Assembly (NCBI GenBank): GCA_028703095.1 | Contig: JAQVNO010000010.1 | Location: 1 to 34,550, forward strand | Reading direction: 5' to 3' | DNA length: 34,550 bases | Source: Bacteroidales bacterium | Lineage (GTDB): Bacteria > Bacteroidota > Bacteroidia > Bacteroidales > WCHB1-69 | Shown here: positions 25,619-34,246 of the stretch, one piece after another | Layout: every line of letters starts with the position of its first letter | Position numbering within the stretch: the first letter of the stretch is position 1 | Notes under the pieces: model-generated | Told to the model about the DNA's origin: nothing | Databases searched by the model: none | What the model saw: the letters and a program-made list of their open reading frames with translations, nothing else | Program-made: the position numbers and the translations under genes

Positions 25619-26542
25619 TTAAAACTTGGAGATAATTTTGTTTTTACGTTTGATAAATCGCCAAAATAATTGAATGATTGTTTTATTATACATTTTTTTA
25701 TATAAATACTTATCAGCTTCTTTATCTTGAAAAATTGACGACGTGTGCCTTAACGGTAATATTGAATTGGTTTTTAATTCTAAATTGGTTGTATCACTTT
25801 TTGCATCAAAATGTGTTCCATCATCAAGACCAACGTTTGAGATTAGATTGACATTAGGAATAATACTTAATCCTTTGTTTTTCCACAAATGGAATCCTAA
25901 TTGATAATCCCATGTATCGTTACCTTGCTTTTTCATCATCAAGAATTTATCAATCCATACTTTTCTTTCCTTCCAAGACGATAAATATGGTTGGATATCT
26001 TTTTTAAATTCAGACAGAGCATAATCCTTCAAGTATAAATCATATCCCTGCCAAGTTCTTCTCCATGAAGCCCAACCCCATATATTAATATACCCTGAAA
26101 AATAATAAGAAGTGTTTCCTCTTTGGATTCCATCCTGAAAATTATCGCCGGAAATCAACATGATTTTTTTATTGTCTTTGTATTTATTTAATAATTCTTC
26201 ACAATACGTAAAAAAATCAGGGTGAGGCAAACAATCATCTTCTAAAATAATTCCTTGTTCAACATTATCAAAAAACCATGTTATAGCAGTAGATACCCCT
26301 TTGGCGCAACCTAAGTTTTGATTTTGAAATAATGTTTTTAATTCACAATCCCAGTCTATTTGTTTTACAAGATCTCTCACTTTTTGGCATTTTTCAACTT
26401 CTCCTTCTTTATTTGATCTAGGTCCGTCAGCAGCTATATATAAATATTTAGGTTCTCGTTTTTTAATGGCATCAAACACTTGCTGAGCAGTTTCGATTCT
26501 ATTAAATATTATAAATAATATTGGCGTATTAAAGGAAGTCAT
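25619..26542 (-). CDS. GT-A fold glycosyltransferase (HlpA-like)
   Basis: A 307-residue nucleotide-sugar transferase. It starts TPILFIIFNRIETAQQVFDA, has YLYIAADGPRSNKEGE and a metal site in GIILEDDCLPHPDFFTYCEE, followed by the aromatic segment NIWGWASWRRTWQGYD. This pattern is that of the proteins often annotated as hemolytic protein HlpA-like or GNT-I-like glycosyltransferases in polysaccharide clusters. No membrane segment was seen. The haemolysin name in databases is misleading. It lies 16 bases after fkbM and 2 before the methyltransferase gene. Confidence 0.82.
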   Translation of the reverse strand: MTSFNTPILFIIFNRIETAQQVFDAIKKREPKYLYIAADGPRSNKEGEVEKCQKVRDLVKQIDWDCELKTLFQNQNLGCAKGVSTAITWFFDNVEQGIILEDDCLPHPDFFTYCEELLNKYKDNKKIMLISGDNFQDGIQRGNTSYYFSGYINIWGWASWRRTWQGYDLYLKDYALSEFKKDIQPYLSSWKERKVWIDKFLMMKKQGNDTWDYQLGFHLWKNKGLSIIPNVNLISNVGLDDGTHFDAKSDTTNLELKTNSILPLRHTSSIFQDKEADKYLYKKMYNKTIIQLFWRFIKRKNKIISKF

Positions 26543-26558
26543 AATTAGTATAAATGAT

Positions 26559-27248
26559 TTAATTATGTTTAAATAATGATGTACGTTGTGTTCGTCCTAC
26601 CATAGTGTAATTTTTAGCTTTAAGAAATTGGTATATTGAATTTGACTGTATATCGTCAATCGTCGATTCACATTCTATTAGAATAAATGTGGGAATATAT
26701 TTATTCCAATCATTTGATTGTATGACTTCAAAATCAAATCCTTCTACATCTATAGTTAACAAATCAATTTTTCTTTGATGCGGTAAATTTCGATCCAAAA
26801 TATCTTTTAAAGGATAAGTATGTATATTAATCTTCTCAATAATATAATATTTTCTGTTATGACTTCCATCTCGTTCCTTAGCTATTTCGGAATCAAAAGT
26901 ATTCAATGCGCCATCATTAAAAATATGGAATGTCAAAACTTCACCCTTACCAATACCTATATTTAAATTAATGTCTTTTTTTCGATGTTTTATAAATTTT
27001 TTAAATAAACTCGGTGTTGGTTCAATATTTATCCCTCTCCAACCTTTTTTATAAAAATAGGCGGTATTAGAGAATCTATATGGATGGTGAGCTCCTACAT
27101 CAACATAAAAACCTTTATATTTTTTTTTATTTTCAAAAAAGGAAGCTAAAAGCATGTCTTCCCCATCTTGAGCATATGCATTTTTTCTAAATAAAAACTG
27201 AGGGATTATATCATTAGCAATGTTAAATAATAATTTTTTAATTCTCAT
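26559..27248 (-). CDS. FkbM family methyltransferase
   Basis: A 229-residue class I methyltransferase with the FkbM features: AQDGEDMLLASFF, the SAM motif FYVDVGAHHPYRFSNTAYF, GWRGINIEPTPSLFKKF, then LLTIDVEGFDFEVIQ and the closing ILIECE. FkbM-type enzymes O-methylate sugars in surface glycans as well as polyketides. Placement between UDP-xylose synthase and a glycosyltransferase argues for methylation of a glycan residue. Translation is coupled within the operon, since the gap to uxs is only 2 bases. Confidence 0.88.
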   Translation of the reverse strand: MRIKKLLFNIANDIIPQFLFRKNAYAQDGEDMLLASFFENKKKYKGFYVDVGAHHPYRFSNTAYFYKKGWRGINIEPTPSLFKKFIKHRKKDINLNIGIGKGEVLTFHIFNDGALNTFDSEIAKERDGSHNRKYYIIEKINIHTYPLKDILDRNLPHQRKIDLLTIDVEGFDFEVIQSNDWNKYIPTFILIECESTIDDIQSNSIYQFLKAKNYTMVGRTQRTSLFKHN

Positions 27249-27250
27249 TT

Positions 27251-28189
27251 CTATTTAAGTAAAAGTTTAAAATATTCAATTGTCTTTAACAATCCTTTTT
27301 CTAATTGAATACTTGGTTCCCAATTTAATTCTTTTTTTGCCAATGAAATATCCGGACAACGTTGCATAGGGTCATCAGAGGGTAAAGGTTTGAAAATGAG
27401 TTTTGATTTAGAACTAATCATTTCAATGACCTTTTGTGCTAATTCAAGTATTGTAAATTCATGTGGGTTGCCAATATTTACAGGACCAATAAACTCATCC
27501 GGAGCTTCCATCATTTTAATCATCCCCTTTATTAAATCGTCAATATATTGAAAACTGCGGGTTTGTTTTCCATCCCCATAAATAGTTATATCCTTGCCTT
27601 GTAATGCTTGAACAATAAAATTTGAGACAACACGACCATCGTTGGGATGCATTCGAGGGCCATAGGTATTGAAAATTCTTACAATTTTAATGTCTACACT
27701 ATTCATACGATGGTAATCCATAAATAATGTTTCGGCACATCTTTTCCCTTCGTCATAGCAAGAACGAATACCAATGGGATTCACATGTCCCCAATAGGAT
27801 TCTATTTGTGGATGCACATTTGGATCACCATACACTTCGCTGGTTGAGGCTTGTAGTACTCTAGCTTTAGTTCGTTTTGCTAAACCAAGCGCATTAATGG
27901 CTCCCATTACCGATGTTTTAATAGTTTGTATGGCATCAAATTGATAATGAACAGGTGAAGCCGGACATGCTAAATTATAAATCTGATCCGCTTCAATAAA
28001 AAAAGGCATAGTAACATCATGACGTACTATTTCAAAATACGGATTATTCAATAGATGTACAATATTTGCTTTTTGACCGGTAAAATAGTTATCTAAACAA
28101 ATAACTTCATTTCCTTCGTTTAAAAGCCGCTCACATAAATGAGAGCCTATAAAACCAGCTCCTCCTGTTACTAATATTTTTTTCATCAA
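27251..28189 (-). CDS. UDP-glucuronate decarboxylase (UDP-xylose synthase)
   Basis: It decarboxylates UDP-glucuronate to UDP-xylose. This extended SDR has the Rossmann motif [29 protein letters not shown] and the UXS-specific [20 protein letters not shown] followed by ASPVHYQFD. The catalytic residues are in QASTSEVYG and the YxxxK pair in [30 protein letters not shown] is typical of UXS. Length 312 is the short bacterial form without a membrane anchor. It is the first gene of the second glycan operon with a -7 box 23 bases upstream. UDP-glucuronate must come from a UDP-glucose dehydrogenase that is not in this window. Confidence 0.93.
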   Translation of the reverse strand: MMKKILVTGGAGFIGSHLCERLLNEGNEVICLDNYFTGQKANIVHLLNNPYFEIVRHDVTMPFFIEADQIYNLACPASPVHYQFDAIQTIKTSVMGAINALGLAKRTKARVLQASTSEVYGDPNVHPQIESYWGHVNPIGIRSCYDEGKRCAETLFMDYHRMNSVDIKIVRIFNTYGPRMHPNDGRVVSNFIVQALQGKDITIYGDGKQTRSFQYIDDLIKGMIKMMEAPDEFIGPVNIGNPHEFTILELAQKVIEMISSKSKLIFKPLPSDDPMQRCPDISLAKKELNWEPSIQLEKGLLKTIEYFKLLLK

Positions 28190-28212
28190 AAATTATAATG
28201 TTAATTAATTTG

Positions 28213-28220
28213 CAAAAGTA
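28213..28220 (-). promoter_or_regulatory. -7 promoter box for the second glycan operon
   Basis: On the minus strand the sequence reads TACTTTTGCAAA, matching TAnnTTTG, 23 bases before the uxs start, in the gap after the aminopeptidase gene. No clear -33 element was seen. Confidence 0.65.
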
Positions 28221-28276
28221 CTAAATAATCAATAAAAATTATTATAGTTAAATGAATTATTATGTATTAAAAATGC

Positions 28277-29566
28277 TTATCCTTTCATTATTTTTTCTAT
28301 GTCACTTGAATTAGAAGGCACATTTGCCATTAAATCTATGGGTTTTTTGGATATCAGCATGTCTGTTTCAATACGTACACCGATTCCTTCTTCGGGAATA
28401 TATATGCCCGGTTCACAACTAGCTATCATACCTTCTTCAAAAATAACATCACGGTCGCCTACATCATGGGTATTAATTCCCATGAAATGTCCGATGTTGT
28501 GCATAAAATATTTTCTTACCAAAGGGAAAGTAATCTTGTCTTGTTGGTCGGCTTCTTGCTGTGTGAATAAACCTAATTTCACAAATTCCGTTTCCATCAT
28601 TGCAAAAACACGTTTATTGATTTTGTTGATAGTCATACCGGGCACGTATAAGGTTTTAGCAAATTCATACACCCTCCAACACGCATCATACACTTGTTTC
28701 TGACGAGGTGAGTAGGTGCCGTTAACAGGAATGGTTCGCGATAAATCGCCCGCATAATTGGCATAAGAGGCTCCGAAGTCGAGCAATAGCAAATCCCCGT
28801 CTTGACACATTTTATTGTTTTTAATATAGTGCAGTACACAGGTGTCTTTCCCGGAAGCAATGATGGGAGCAAAAGCATGGCCGGTAGCAGATAGGCGAAT
28901 GAATTCGTGTATCATTTCTGCTTCAATTTCGTATTCCATCACACCGGGTTTTACAAATTGCAGTATGCGATGTAAGGCTTTGCCGGTTATATCACATGCT
29001 TTTTGAATCAATGCTATTTCAACGGCTTCTTTGCGTAAGCGCAAATGTGTAAAAAGTGGAGACAAACGACCGTATGTATGTAAAGGAAATAATTGTTGAA
29101 TTTTTTTGCATAAGCGCAATTCTTGACGTTCGACTTCCGTACTGAACCGATAATTTTCCTGTAAATTGAGGTATATCTTTTCAGAAGCATATGCCATTTC
29201 TTTCAGTAGAGTATCAAAACTTGAAAGCCATTGTACATTTTGAATGCCGGAAACTCTTTGAGCATGCTCTATCGTATATTTATATCCATTCCAAACAGCG
29301 ATAGTTTCATTGGTTTGTAATAGAAAAAGCACTTCCCTATATTGAGGATTGGGATGATGCGGACAAAGTGCCAATATGCTCTTTTCCTGATCAATGCCCG
29401 TTAAATAAAAGAAATCGGCATTTTGCCGAAAAGGGAAACATTGATCGCCGGTTTCGGGCATTTCATCGTTAGAGCTTAGCAAAACCAGTGCGTTTTCATC
29501 AAGGTAACTGATGAGTTTTTTGCGATTATTAATAAAAAACGAAGTTTCAATTTCTTGGTATTTCAT
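28277..29566 (-). CDS. pepP: Xaa-Pro aminopeptidase (M24B)
   Basis: It releases N-terminal residues next to proline. The 429-residue protein has the aminopeptidase P N-terminal domain (FPFRQNADFFYLTGID) and the pita-bread metallopeptidase fold. The five metal ligands are visible: two Asp in LLLLDFGASYANYAGDLSRT, His in MHNIGHFMGINTHDVGD, Glu in ASCEPGIY and Glu in GVRIETDML. No signal peptide, so it is cytoplasmic. It is the third gene after pyrD and the TonB_C protein (43-base gap); no separate promoter was seen. Confidence 0.93.
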   Translation of the reverse strand: MKYQEIETSFFINNRKKLISYLDENALVLLSSNDEMPETGDQCFPFRQNADFFYLTGIDQEKSILALCPHHPNPQYREVLFLLQTNETIAVWNGYKYTIEHAQRVSGIQNVQWLSSFDTLLKEMAYASEKIYLNLQENYRFSTEVERQELRLCKKIQQLFPLHTYGRLSPLFTHLRLRKEAVEIALIQKACDITGKALHRILQFVKPGVMEYEIEAEMIHEFIRLSATGHAFAPIIASGKDTCVLHYIKNNKMCQDGDLLLLDFGASYANYAGDLSRTIPVNGTYSPRQKQVYDACWRVYEFAKTLYVPGMTINKINKRVFAMMETEFVKLGLFTQQEADQQDKITFPLVRKYFMHNIGHFMGINTHDVGDRDVIFEEGMIASCEPGIYIPEEGIGVRIETDMLISKKPIDLMANVPSNSSDIEKIMKG

Positions 29567-29609
29567 TTATGTGTTTTTAATTTATTTTCTAGACATAATA
29601 AAGTTTAGC

Positions 29610-30032
29610 TTACTCTAATGAAAATGTAATGGGCATTGTAAATTGACAGCGAACAAATTTTCCTTTTTGTTTTGCGGGTTTCCATTTGGGCATTAATCTA
29701 GTTACCCTAAGAGCTTCGGCATCTAAATGGGGGTCTTTGCTTCTGACAATTTTAACATTGCTGAAGCTTCCATCCGTTTCGACAACAAATCCAACAACTA
29801 CAGTTCCTTCAATATTTTTATTAAGGGCTTCTTTTGGATACAAAAGATGGTCTACGAGGAATTTAATACGAGCTTCTTCCCCTCCCGGAAATTGTGGATT
29901 TTCCTCTACCACAACAAAGATTTCATCTTGATAATCATTTATTTGATTTGTGTCTTTGGTTTGAGCCCATGAAAGAGAAGGGAGCAGGAGTAAAATAGCT
30001 AATGACAGCGTTTTTAACTTTAATATATGCAT
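29610..30032 (-). CDS. Short exported TonB C-terminal-domain protein
   Basis: A 140-residue protein with a signal peptide (LKTLSLAILLLLPSLSWAQ, cleavage near residue 24). A short acidic linker is followed by a TonB_C domain at about 45-140: FPGGEEARIKFLVDHLLYP, NIEGTVVVGFVVETDG, VKIVRSKDPHLDAEALRV and MPKWKPAKQKGKFVRCQF. It has no membrane anchor or Pro-rich spacer, so it is not a classical TonB. Bacteroidota have many such periplasmic TonB_C proteins of unclear role. It lies 11 bases after pyrD. Confidence 0.85.
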   Translation of the reverse strand: MHILKLKTLSLAILLLLPSLSWAQTKDTNQINDYQDEIFVVVEENPQFPGGEEARIKFLVDHLLYPKEALNKNIEGTVVVGFVVETDGSFSNVKIVRSKDPHLDAEALRVTRLMPKWKPAKQKGKFVRCQFTMPITFSLE

Positions 30033-30043
30033 GTGTTATAGAT

Positions 30044-30955
30044 TTATATTTTTAACATTCCAATAATGTCTTTAATGGATTTGATATGATGTCGGTCAAG
30101 ATATTCGTTGATTTCACTGATGATTTTTTCGGCAAGGCCGGGGTCGATAAAATTAGCCGTTCCTATTTGAATGGCAGTGGCACCGGCAAGGAAAAATTCA
30201 ATGGCATCGTTTGCAGTCATAATGCCTCCTAACCCGACAATAGGTATTTGCAGGGCTTTGGATGTTTGCCATACCATTCGCAATGCAATAGGTTTAACGC
30301 AAGGTCCCGATAACCCTCCCGTAATGGTGGATAGGATAGGAGTTTGTTTTTCGGCATCGATAGCCATGCCAAGCAAGGTGTTTATTAAAGAAACTGCATC
30401 TGCACCGGCAGCCTCTACTGCTTTGGCAATCTCGCTAATGTCCGTAACATTCGGAGATAATTTAACAATCATAGTTTTTTTATAGGCATCGCGGACGGCT
30501 TTGGTTACTTTCTCAGCAGAGACACAAGAAGTTCCAAAAGCCATGCCACCTTCTTTTACATTAGGACAAGAAATATTTAATTCGATGGCGGGAATTTTCT
30601 CCAAGTTATTTAATTTTTCCGCAACGGCAACATAATCTTCTATCGTGGAACCTGACACGTTTACAAGAATGTGCGTTTGGTAATTTTTTATGCGGGGATA
30701 GATATAATCGATAAAATAATCAATGCCTTTATTTTGTAAACCAACTGCATTTAGCATACCGGAGGGAGTTTCTGCCATTCGCGGGTAGGGATTGCCTTCA
30801 CGCGGATATAATGTTGTCCCTTTGACAATGACACCTCCTAAACGATTAATATCTAAAAAATCGCAAAATTCTTCTCCGTATCCGAAGGTTCCTGATGCAG
30901 TTAAAACAGGATTCTTAAACTCTAAATTATTGATATTTACCGCTAAATCAGCCAT
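30044..30955 (-). CDS. pyrD: Dihydroorotate dehydrogenase, class 1B catalytic subunit
   Basis: It oxidises dihydroorotate to orotate in pyrimidine synthesis. The motifs are [16 protein letters not shown] (FMN/substrate), [53 protein letters not shown] and the FMN phosphate loop [21 protein letters not shown] chose the Met at 30955 ([17 protein letters not shown]), which matches the family N-terminus and gives 303 residues; an upstream ATG at 30982 would add nine residues. Class 1B enzymes work with an electron-transfer subunit PyrK, often encoded next door, but none is seen here. Confidence 0.92.
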   Translation of the reverse strand: MADLAVNINNLEFKNPVLTASGTFGYGEEFCDFLDINRLGGVIVKGTTLYPREGNPYPRMAETPSGMLNAVGLQNKGIDYFIDYIYPRIKNYQTHILVNVSGSTIEDYVAVAEKLNNLEKIPAIELNISCPNVKEGGMAFGTSCVSAEKVTKAVRDAYKKTMIVKLSPNVTDISEIAKAVEAAGADAVSLINTLLGMAIDAEKQTPILSTITGGLSGPCVKPIALRMVWQTSKALQIPIVGLGGIMTANDAIEFFLAGATAIQIGTANFIDPGLAEKIISEINEYLDRHHIKSIKDIIGMLKI

Positions 30956-31103
30956 GCGAATAGGATTTTTTTTATTTCGCAAATATCGTTATAATTTTCT
31001 AATTATGCAAGGGACATCTAAAATAAAGTGTAATTATGCAATAAGTTGAAAGGAATAATTAAAACCCAAATCACTATCAATGAAATAGAATGTGAAAAGA
31101 TGT

Positions 31104-31133
31104 TTTGGCTCTATGTTTTTTTGTGTACTTTTG
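31104..31133 (+). promoter_or_regulatory. Complete Bacteroidota promoter for the ICMT-like gene
   Basis: TTTG at 31104-31107 (-33 element), an 18-base spacer, then TACTTTTGCA with the -7 box at 31126-31133. This is the most complete promoter in the window. The ATG of the downstream gene is 78 bases further on, so the leader is fairly long. Apart from this the 256-base gap before the gene holds nothing recognised. Confidence 0.75.
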
Positions 31134-31211
31134 CATCTGATTTTTTCAATACTTTCATTAACATATAAAACTATTGGGAAGAATTGACTAATAATAAAAT
31201 ATAATTATATC

Positions 31212-32006
31212 ATGGCATTAAAACAATCATTGGAAAAAAATGGAAGTTTTTTATTCCGCTTTCGGGGGCAAATACCTTTGTTCGTGTTTATTTTAGGTTT
31301 GCCTTTCATTTATTATACTTATTTCACCGATAATTATACGCGATTTGAGGATTTTTTCGGTTCGGCTTTGCCTTATTTTTGGACGATAATTAGTGTCGTA
31401 TCGATTTTTGTTTCTGTGTTTGGGTTACTTATACGTGCTTATACCATCGGAACTACACCTCGAGGTACCTCCGGTAGAAATACTAAGCAACAAGTAGCCG
31501 AAGAATTGAATACAAAAGGCATTTATTCGGTGGTACGTCATCCTTTGTACGTCGGTAATTATTTGATGTGGGCAGGTCTGTTGATTTTCGTTGCCAATAT
31601 ATATTTGTTTATTATAGCTTCTTTGTTGTATTGGATATATTACGAACGTATTATGTATACTGAAGAATGTTATCTTGAAAGAAAATTCGGTGAACAATTC
31701 ATTAATTGGTCTTTGGGCGTGCCTGCTTTTATTCCGACTTTAAATAAATTTGTAAAAGGAGAGGTGTCTTTTTCATTTAAAGCGGTATTACGTAGGGAAT
31801 ACTCCGGCTTTTTTGCGATTACTCTTTGTTTTACTGTGGTGGATTATGTTCGTTATTATGCATATATATTGCATGAGAAACTTGCGAATCCCGAATGGAT
31901 ACGCCTTTCTCTTGTTTGTTTACTTACAATGGGGTTGATAATGATTATTTTGCGGACATTAAAGCATCATAGCCGTGTATTGAATCCGGAAGCAAACAGG
32001 GATTAA
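31212..32006 (+). CDS. ICMT-like integral membrane methyltransferase
   Basis: A 264-residue membrane protein. Its core has the isoprenylcysteine carboxyl methyltransferase/PEMT signature: STE14-like GIYSVVRHPLYVGNYLMWAG, then YYERIMYTEECYLERKFGEQ with the conserved Glu and FG. Bacterial members lack prenylated protein substrates and act on lipids; Leptospira LmtA, of this superfamily, methylates the 1-phosphate of lipid A. A lipid or lipid A phosphate is therefore a reasonable but unproven substrate. Hydrophobic segments precede the core (about residues 20-40 and 52-75), and a further pair lies in the C-terminal extension (about 197-255). Its stop overlaps the stop of the converging NYN gene. 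Confidence 0.78.
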   Translation: MALKQSLEKNGSFLFRFRGQIPLFVFILGLPFIYYTYFTDNYTRFEDFFGSALPYFWTIISVVSIFVSVFGLLIRAYTIGTTPRGTSGRNTKQQVAEELNTKGIYSVVRHPLYVGNYLMWAGLLIFVANIYLFIIASLLYWIYYERIMYTEECYLERKFGEQFINWSLGVPAFIPTLNKFVKGEVSFSFKAVLRREYSGFFAITLCFTVVDYVRYYAYILHEKLANPEWIRLSLVCLLTMGLIMIILRTLKHHSRVLNPEANRD

Positions 32007-32018
32007 ATTTTTTTAATC
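32001..32018. terminator. Short palindrome at overlapping stop codons
   Basis: GATTAAA, a T4 loop, then TTTAATC: a 7-base-pair hairpin exactly on the stop codons of two converging genes. It may help end both transcripts, but it is short and A/T-rich. Confidence 0.35.
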
Positions 32019-32791
32019 ACTTTCTTACCGCTATATTTTTTCTTTTTAGTGCGTACATACACATGCTTGATGGTGGCTGAAGTGGTTTGTCGTTCATCAA
32101 TATCAAAATAGGTTTTAAGTGATTTAACAAGGGGAGTTAATTTTTCAAAACCGTAATTTCTTGGATCAAAGTCCGGTTTTTTCTTGATTAATAAATTGCC
32201 TACATCACCTAAGAAAGCCCATCCGTCATCATCGGCAATATCGTGTATGCTTGAAGCTATCAATGAAATAGTCGCATTATTAACTTTGTAAATGGATTTC
32301 TTTTCTTCCACTTTTAATGGCTCTGCAGAAGTATTTTCAATCGGTTGATTGATTTTTAATATCTCCAAATAGATAAATTTATCACAAGCAGCAATAAAGG
32401 GAGGAGGCGTTTTTTTCTCTCCAAATCCAAATACTTTCATTCCCGATTCTCTTAAACGTAAGGCTAAACGGGTAAAATCACTGTCGCTAGAAACGATGCA
32501 AAAACCATCTACTTTTCCGGCGTATAATATATCCATGGCATCAATAATCATGGCTGAATCGGTTGAATTTTTACCTGTAGTATAACTATATTGTTGAATA
32601 GGAGTAATGGCGTTTTCAAGTAAAACACTTTTCCATTTGTTTAAATGCGGTTTAGTCCAATCACCATAGATTCTTTTGAAAGTAGGTGATCCATATTTTG
32701 CAATTTCTTCCAGCATGCTTTGTATGTGTTCGCTGGGAACATTATCGGCATCGATGATAACCGCTAGTTTTAAATCTTTTTTTATTTCCAT
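32003..32791 (-). CDS. NYN-domain (PIN-like) ribonuclease with OST-HTH/LOTUS domain
   Basis: A 262-residue protein. The N-terminal NYN/LabA-like nuclease domain (residues 8-145) shows VIIDADNVPSEHI (D14), STDSAMIIDAMDIL and IVSSDSDFTRLALRLRESG, the conserved Asp set expected to bind metal. The C-terminal part (about 165-255) resembles the LOTUS/OST-HTH RNA-binding module: LIASSIHDIADDDGWAFLGD, LLIKKKPDFDPRNYGF and KLTPLVKSLKTYF, followed by a Lys-rich tail (KKKKYSGKKVIKK). This domain pair is widespread in bacteria and thought to act on RNA, but natural targets are mostly unknown. It is a single gene with its own promoter. Confidence 0.88.
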   Translation of the reverse strand: MEIKKDLKLAVIIDADNVPSEHIQSMLEEIAKYGSPTFKRIYGDWTKPHLNKWKSVLLENAITPIQQYSYTTGKNSTDSAMIIDAMDILYAGKVDGFCIVSSDSDFTRLALRLRESGMKVFGFGEKKTPPPFIAACDKFIYLEILKINQPIENTSAEPLKVEEKKSIYKVNNATISLIASSIHDIADDDGWAFLGDVGNLLIKKKPDFDPRNYGFEKLTPLVKSLKTYFDIDERQTTSATIKHVYVRTKKKKYSGKKVIKKI

Positions 32792-32866
32792 AAGCTATGT
32801 AAGTAGTAGGTTAATGTTTACGTTTTCAGGATTAAGATTGTTTTTAGTCCTGATGAATTATATATG

Positions 32867-32874
32867 CAAAAGTA
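32867..32874 (-). promoter_or_regulatory. -7 promoter box for the NYN-LOTUS gene
   Basis: On the minus strand the sequence reads TACTTTTGCATA, matching TAnnTTTG, 75 bases before the ATG. It shares the 266-base divergent gap with the ilvE promoter. Confidence 0.65.
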
Positions 32875-32993
32875 CACTAATAAAATTAAAAATTCTTAAA
32901 TTAAAAAATAAAAATAGGATATGTATATAAGTTACTTATAATAAAAAAGAAAAAAACATATAAAATATGATAGCCTAATTTAAAAAAATAGCC

Positions 32994-33001
32994 TATTTTT
33001 G
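32994..33001 (+). promoter_or_regulatory. -7 promoter box for ilvE
   Basis: TATTTTTGCA matches TAnnTTTG and lies 56 bases before the ilvE ATG. No -33 TTTG is obvious. Confidence 0.55.
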
Positions 33002-33057
33002 CAAAAAGTTATGCCGGAATAAAATTATTAATAAATTAATCATAAAATACATAAGAT

Positions 33058-34074
33058 ATGACGAGTATAGATTGGAAGAATTTAGCTTTCGGTTATATGA
33101 AAACCGATTATAATGTTAGATGCTACTATCGCGACGGGAAATGGGGCGAATTAGAGATTTCATCTTCAGAAGAAATATCCATGCACATGGCAGCAACTTG
33201 TTTGCATTATGGACAAGAAGCTTTTGAAGGCATGAAAGCGTTTAGAGGGAAAGATGACAAGATACGACTTTTTCGTATAGATGAGAATGCCAAGCGTTTA
33301 CAGAAATCATGTGAGGGAATCATGATGGCTGAGTTTCCGATGGAAAAATTTAAGGAAGCCATACGTAAAGTGGTTAAAATGAATGAAAACTTCATACCTC
33401 CTTACGGTATGGGAGCTTCTTTGTATATTCGACCTTTGATTATTGGTACCGGTGCGCAAGTAGGAGTCAAACCGGCAAATGAATATTTATTTATTGTTTT
33501 TGTTACACCTGTAGGACCTTATTTTAAAGGCGGATTTAAAACTACTCCTTTTGTTGTTACACGTAAATACGATAGGGCAGCACCACTGGGAACAGGAACA
33601 TATAAAATAGGGGGTAATTATGCCGCCAGTTTGCGTGCTGGTCAAGAAGCACATCAAATGGGCTATTCTAATGTTTTTTATTTGGATGCTATTGAAAAAA
33701 AATACATTGATGAATGTGGAGCAGCAAACTTCTTTGGCATAAAAAATAATACATATATCACTCCGAAATCGGATTCTATATTGCCTTCTATCACAAATAA
33801 ATCATTGCAACAATTGGCAGAACATTTGGGTATGAAAGTAGAACGCCGTCCGATAGCTTTGGAAGAATTGGGAACCTTCGAAGAAGCAGGTGCTTGCGGT
33901 ACTGCCGCTGTTATCAGTCCGATTGAACGTATTGACGATTTAGATACTAATAAACGTTATATTTTCTCTAAAGATGGGCAACCCGGTCCTTGGAGTACCA
34001 AATTATATAAATTATTGCAAGGCATCCAATACGGTGAAGAAAACGATGTGTTTAATTGGTGTGAAATTTTGTAA
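33058..34074 (+). CDS. ilvE: Branched-chain amino acid aminotransferase
   Basis: A class IV PLP aminotransferase for the last step of leucine, isoleucine and valine synthesis. The 338-residue protein has LHYGQEAFEGMKAFRGKDDK, RPLIIGTGAQVGVKPA, the PLP lysine K183 in GTGTYKIGGNYAAS, YLDAIEKKYIDECGAANFF and the C-terminal EEAGACGTAAVISPI. Length and motifs fit the eukaryote-like BCAT branch (with ending LLQGIQYGEENDVFNW) that is usual in Bacteroidota. It is a single gene with promoter and terminator; it could also act in branched-chain amino acid breakdown to volatile fatty acids. Confidence 0.95.
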   Translation: MTSIDWKNLAFGYMKTDYNVRCYYRDGKWGELEISSSEEISMHMAATCLHYGQEAFEGMKAFRGKDDKIRLFRIDENAKRLQKSCEGIMMAEFPMEKFKEAIRKVVKMNENFIPPYGMGASLYIRPLIIGTGAQVGVKPANEYLFIVFVTPVGPYFKGGFKTTPFVVTRKYDRAAPLGTGTYKIGGNYAASLRAGQEAHQMGYSNVFYLDAIEKKYIDECGAANFFGIKNNTYITPKSDSILPSITNKSLQQLAEHLGMKVERRPIALEELGTFEEAGACGTAAVISPIERIDDLDTNKRYIFSKDGQPGPWSTKLYKLLQGIQYGEENDVFNWCEIL

Positions 34075-34087
34075 TTGCGAATAATAG

Positions 34088-34116
34088 AAAGGAATCATTT
34101 TTTGATTCCTTTTTTT
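34088..34116 (+). terminator. Intrinsic terminator of ilvE
   Basis: A 10-base-pair stem (34088-34097 AAAGGAATCA with 34103-34112 TGATTCCTTT), a T5 loop and a continuing T-run, 14 bases after the ilvE stop. A classical rho-independent terminator. Confidence 0.88.
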
Positions 34117-34246
34117 ATTTGTCATTAAAAAAAATAAATAAAAATAAATAATTTGTAATAAAATAGAAAGCAGTTTTTTATACGAAAGAATAAAAAATAT
34201 TAGCAATAAAATATACAATAACACGAAAAGAAGCATAAAATTTATG

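Noticed and set aside
25619-26542. A haemolysin, following the database name HlpA-like
   Set aside because: The motifs are those of a GT-A glycosyltransferase in a glycan operon, with no signal peptide or pore-forming features.
29610-30032. The main TonB energy transducer of the cell
   Set aside because: There is no inner-membrane anchor or proline-rich spacer and no exbB/exbD beside it.
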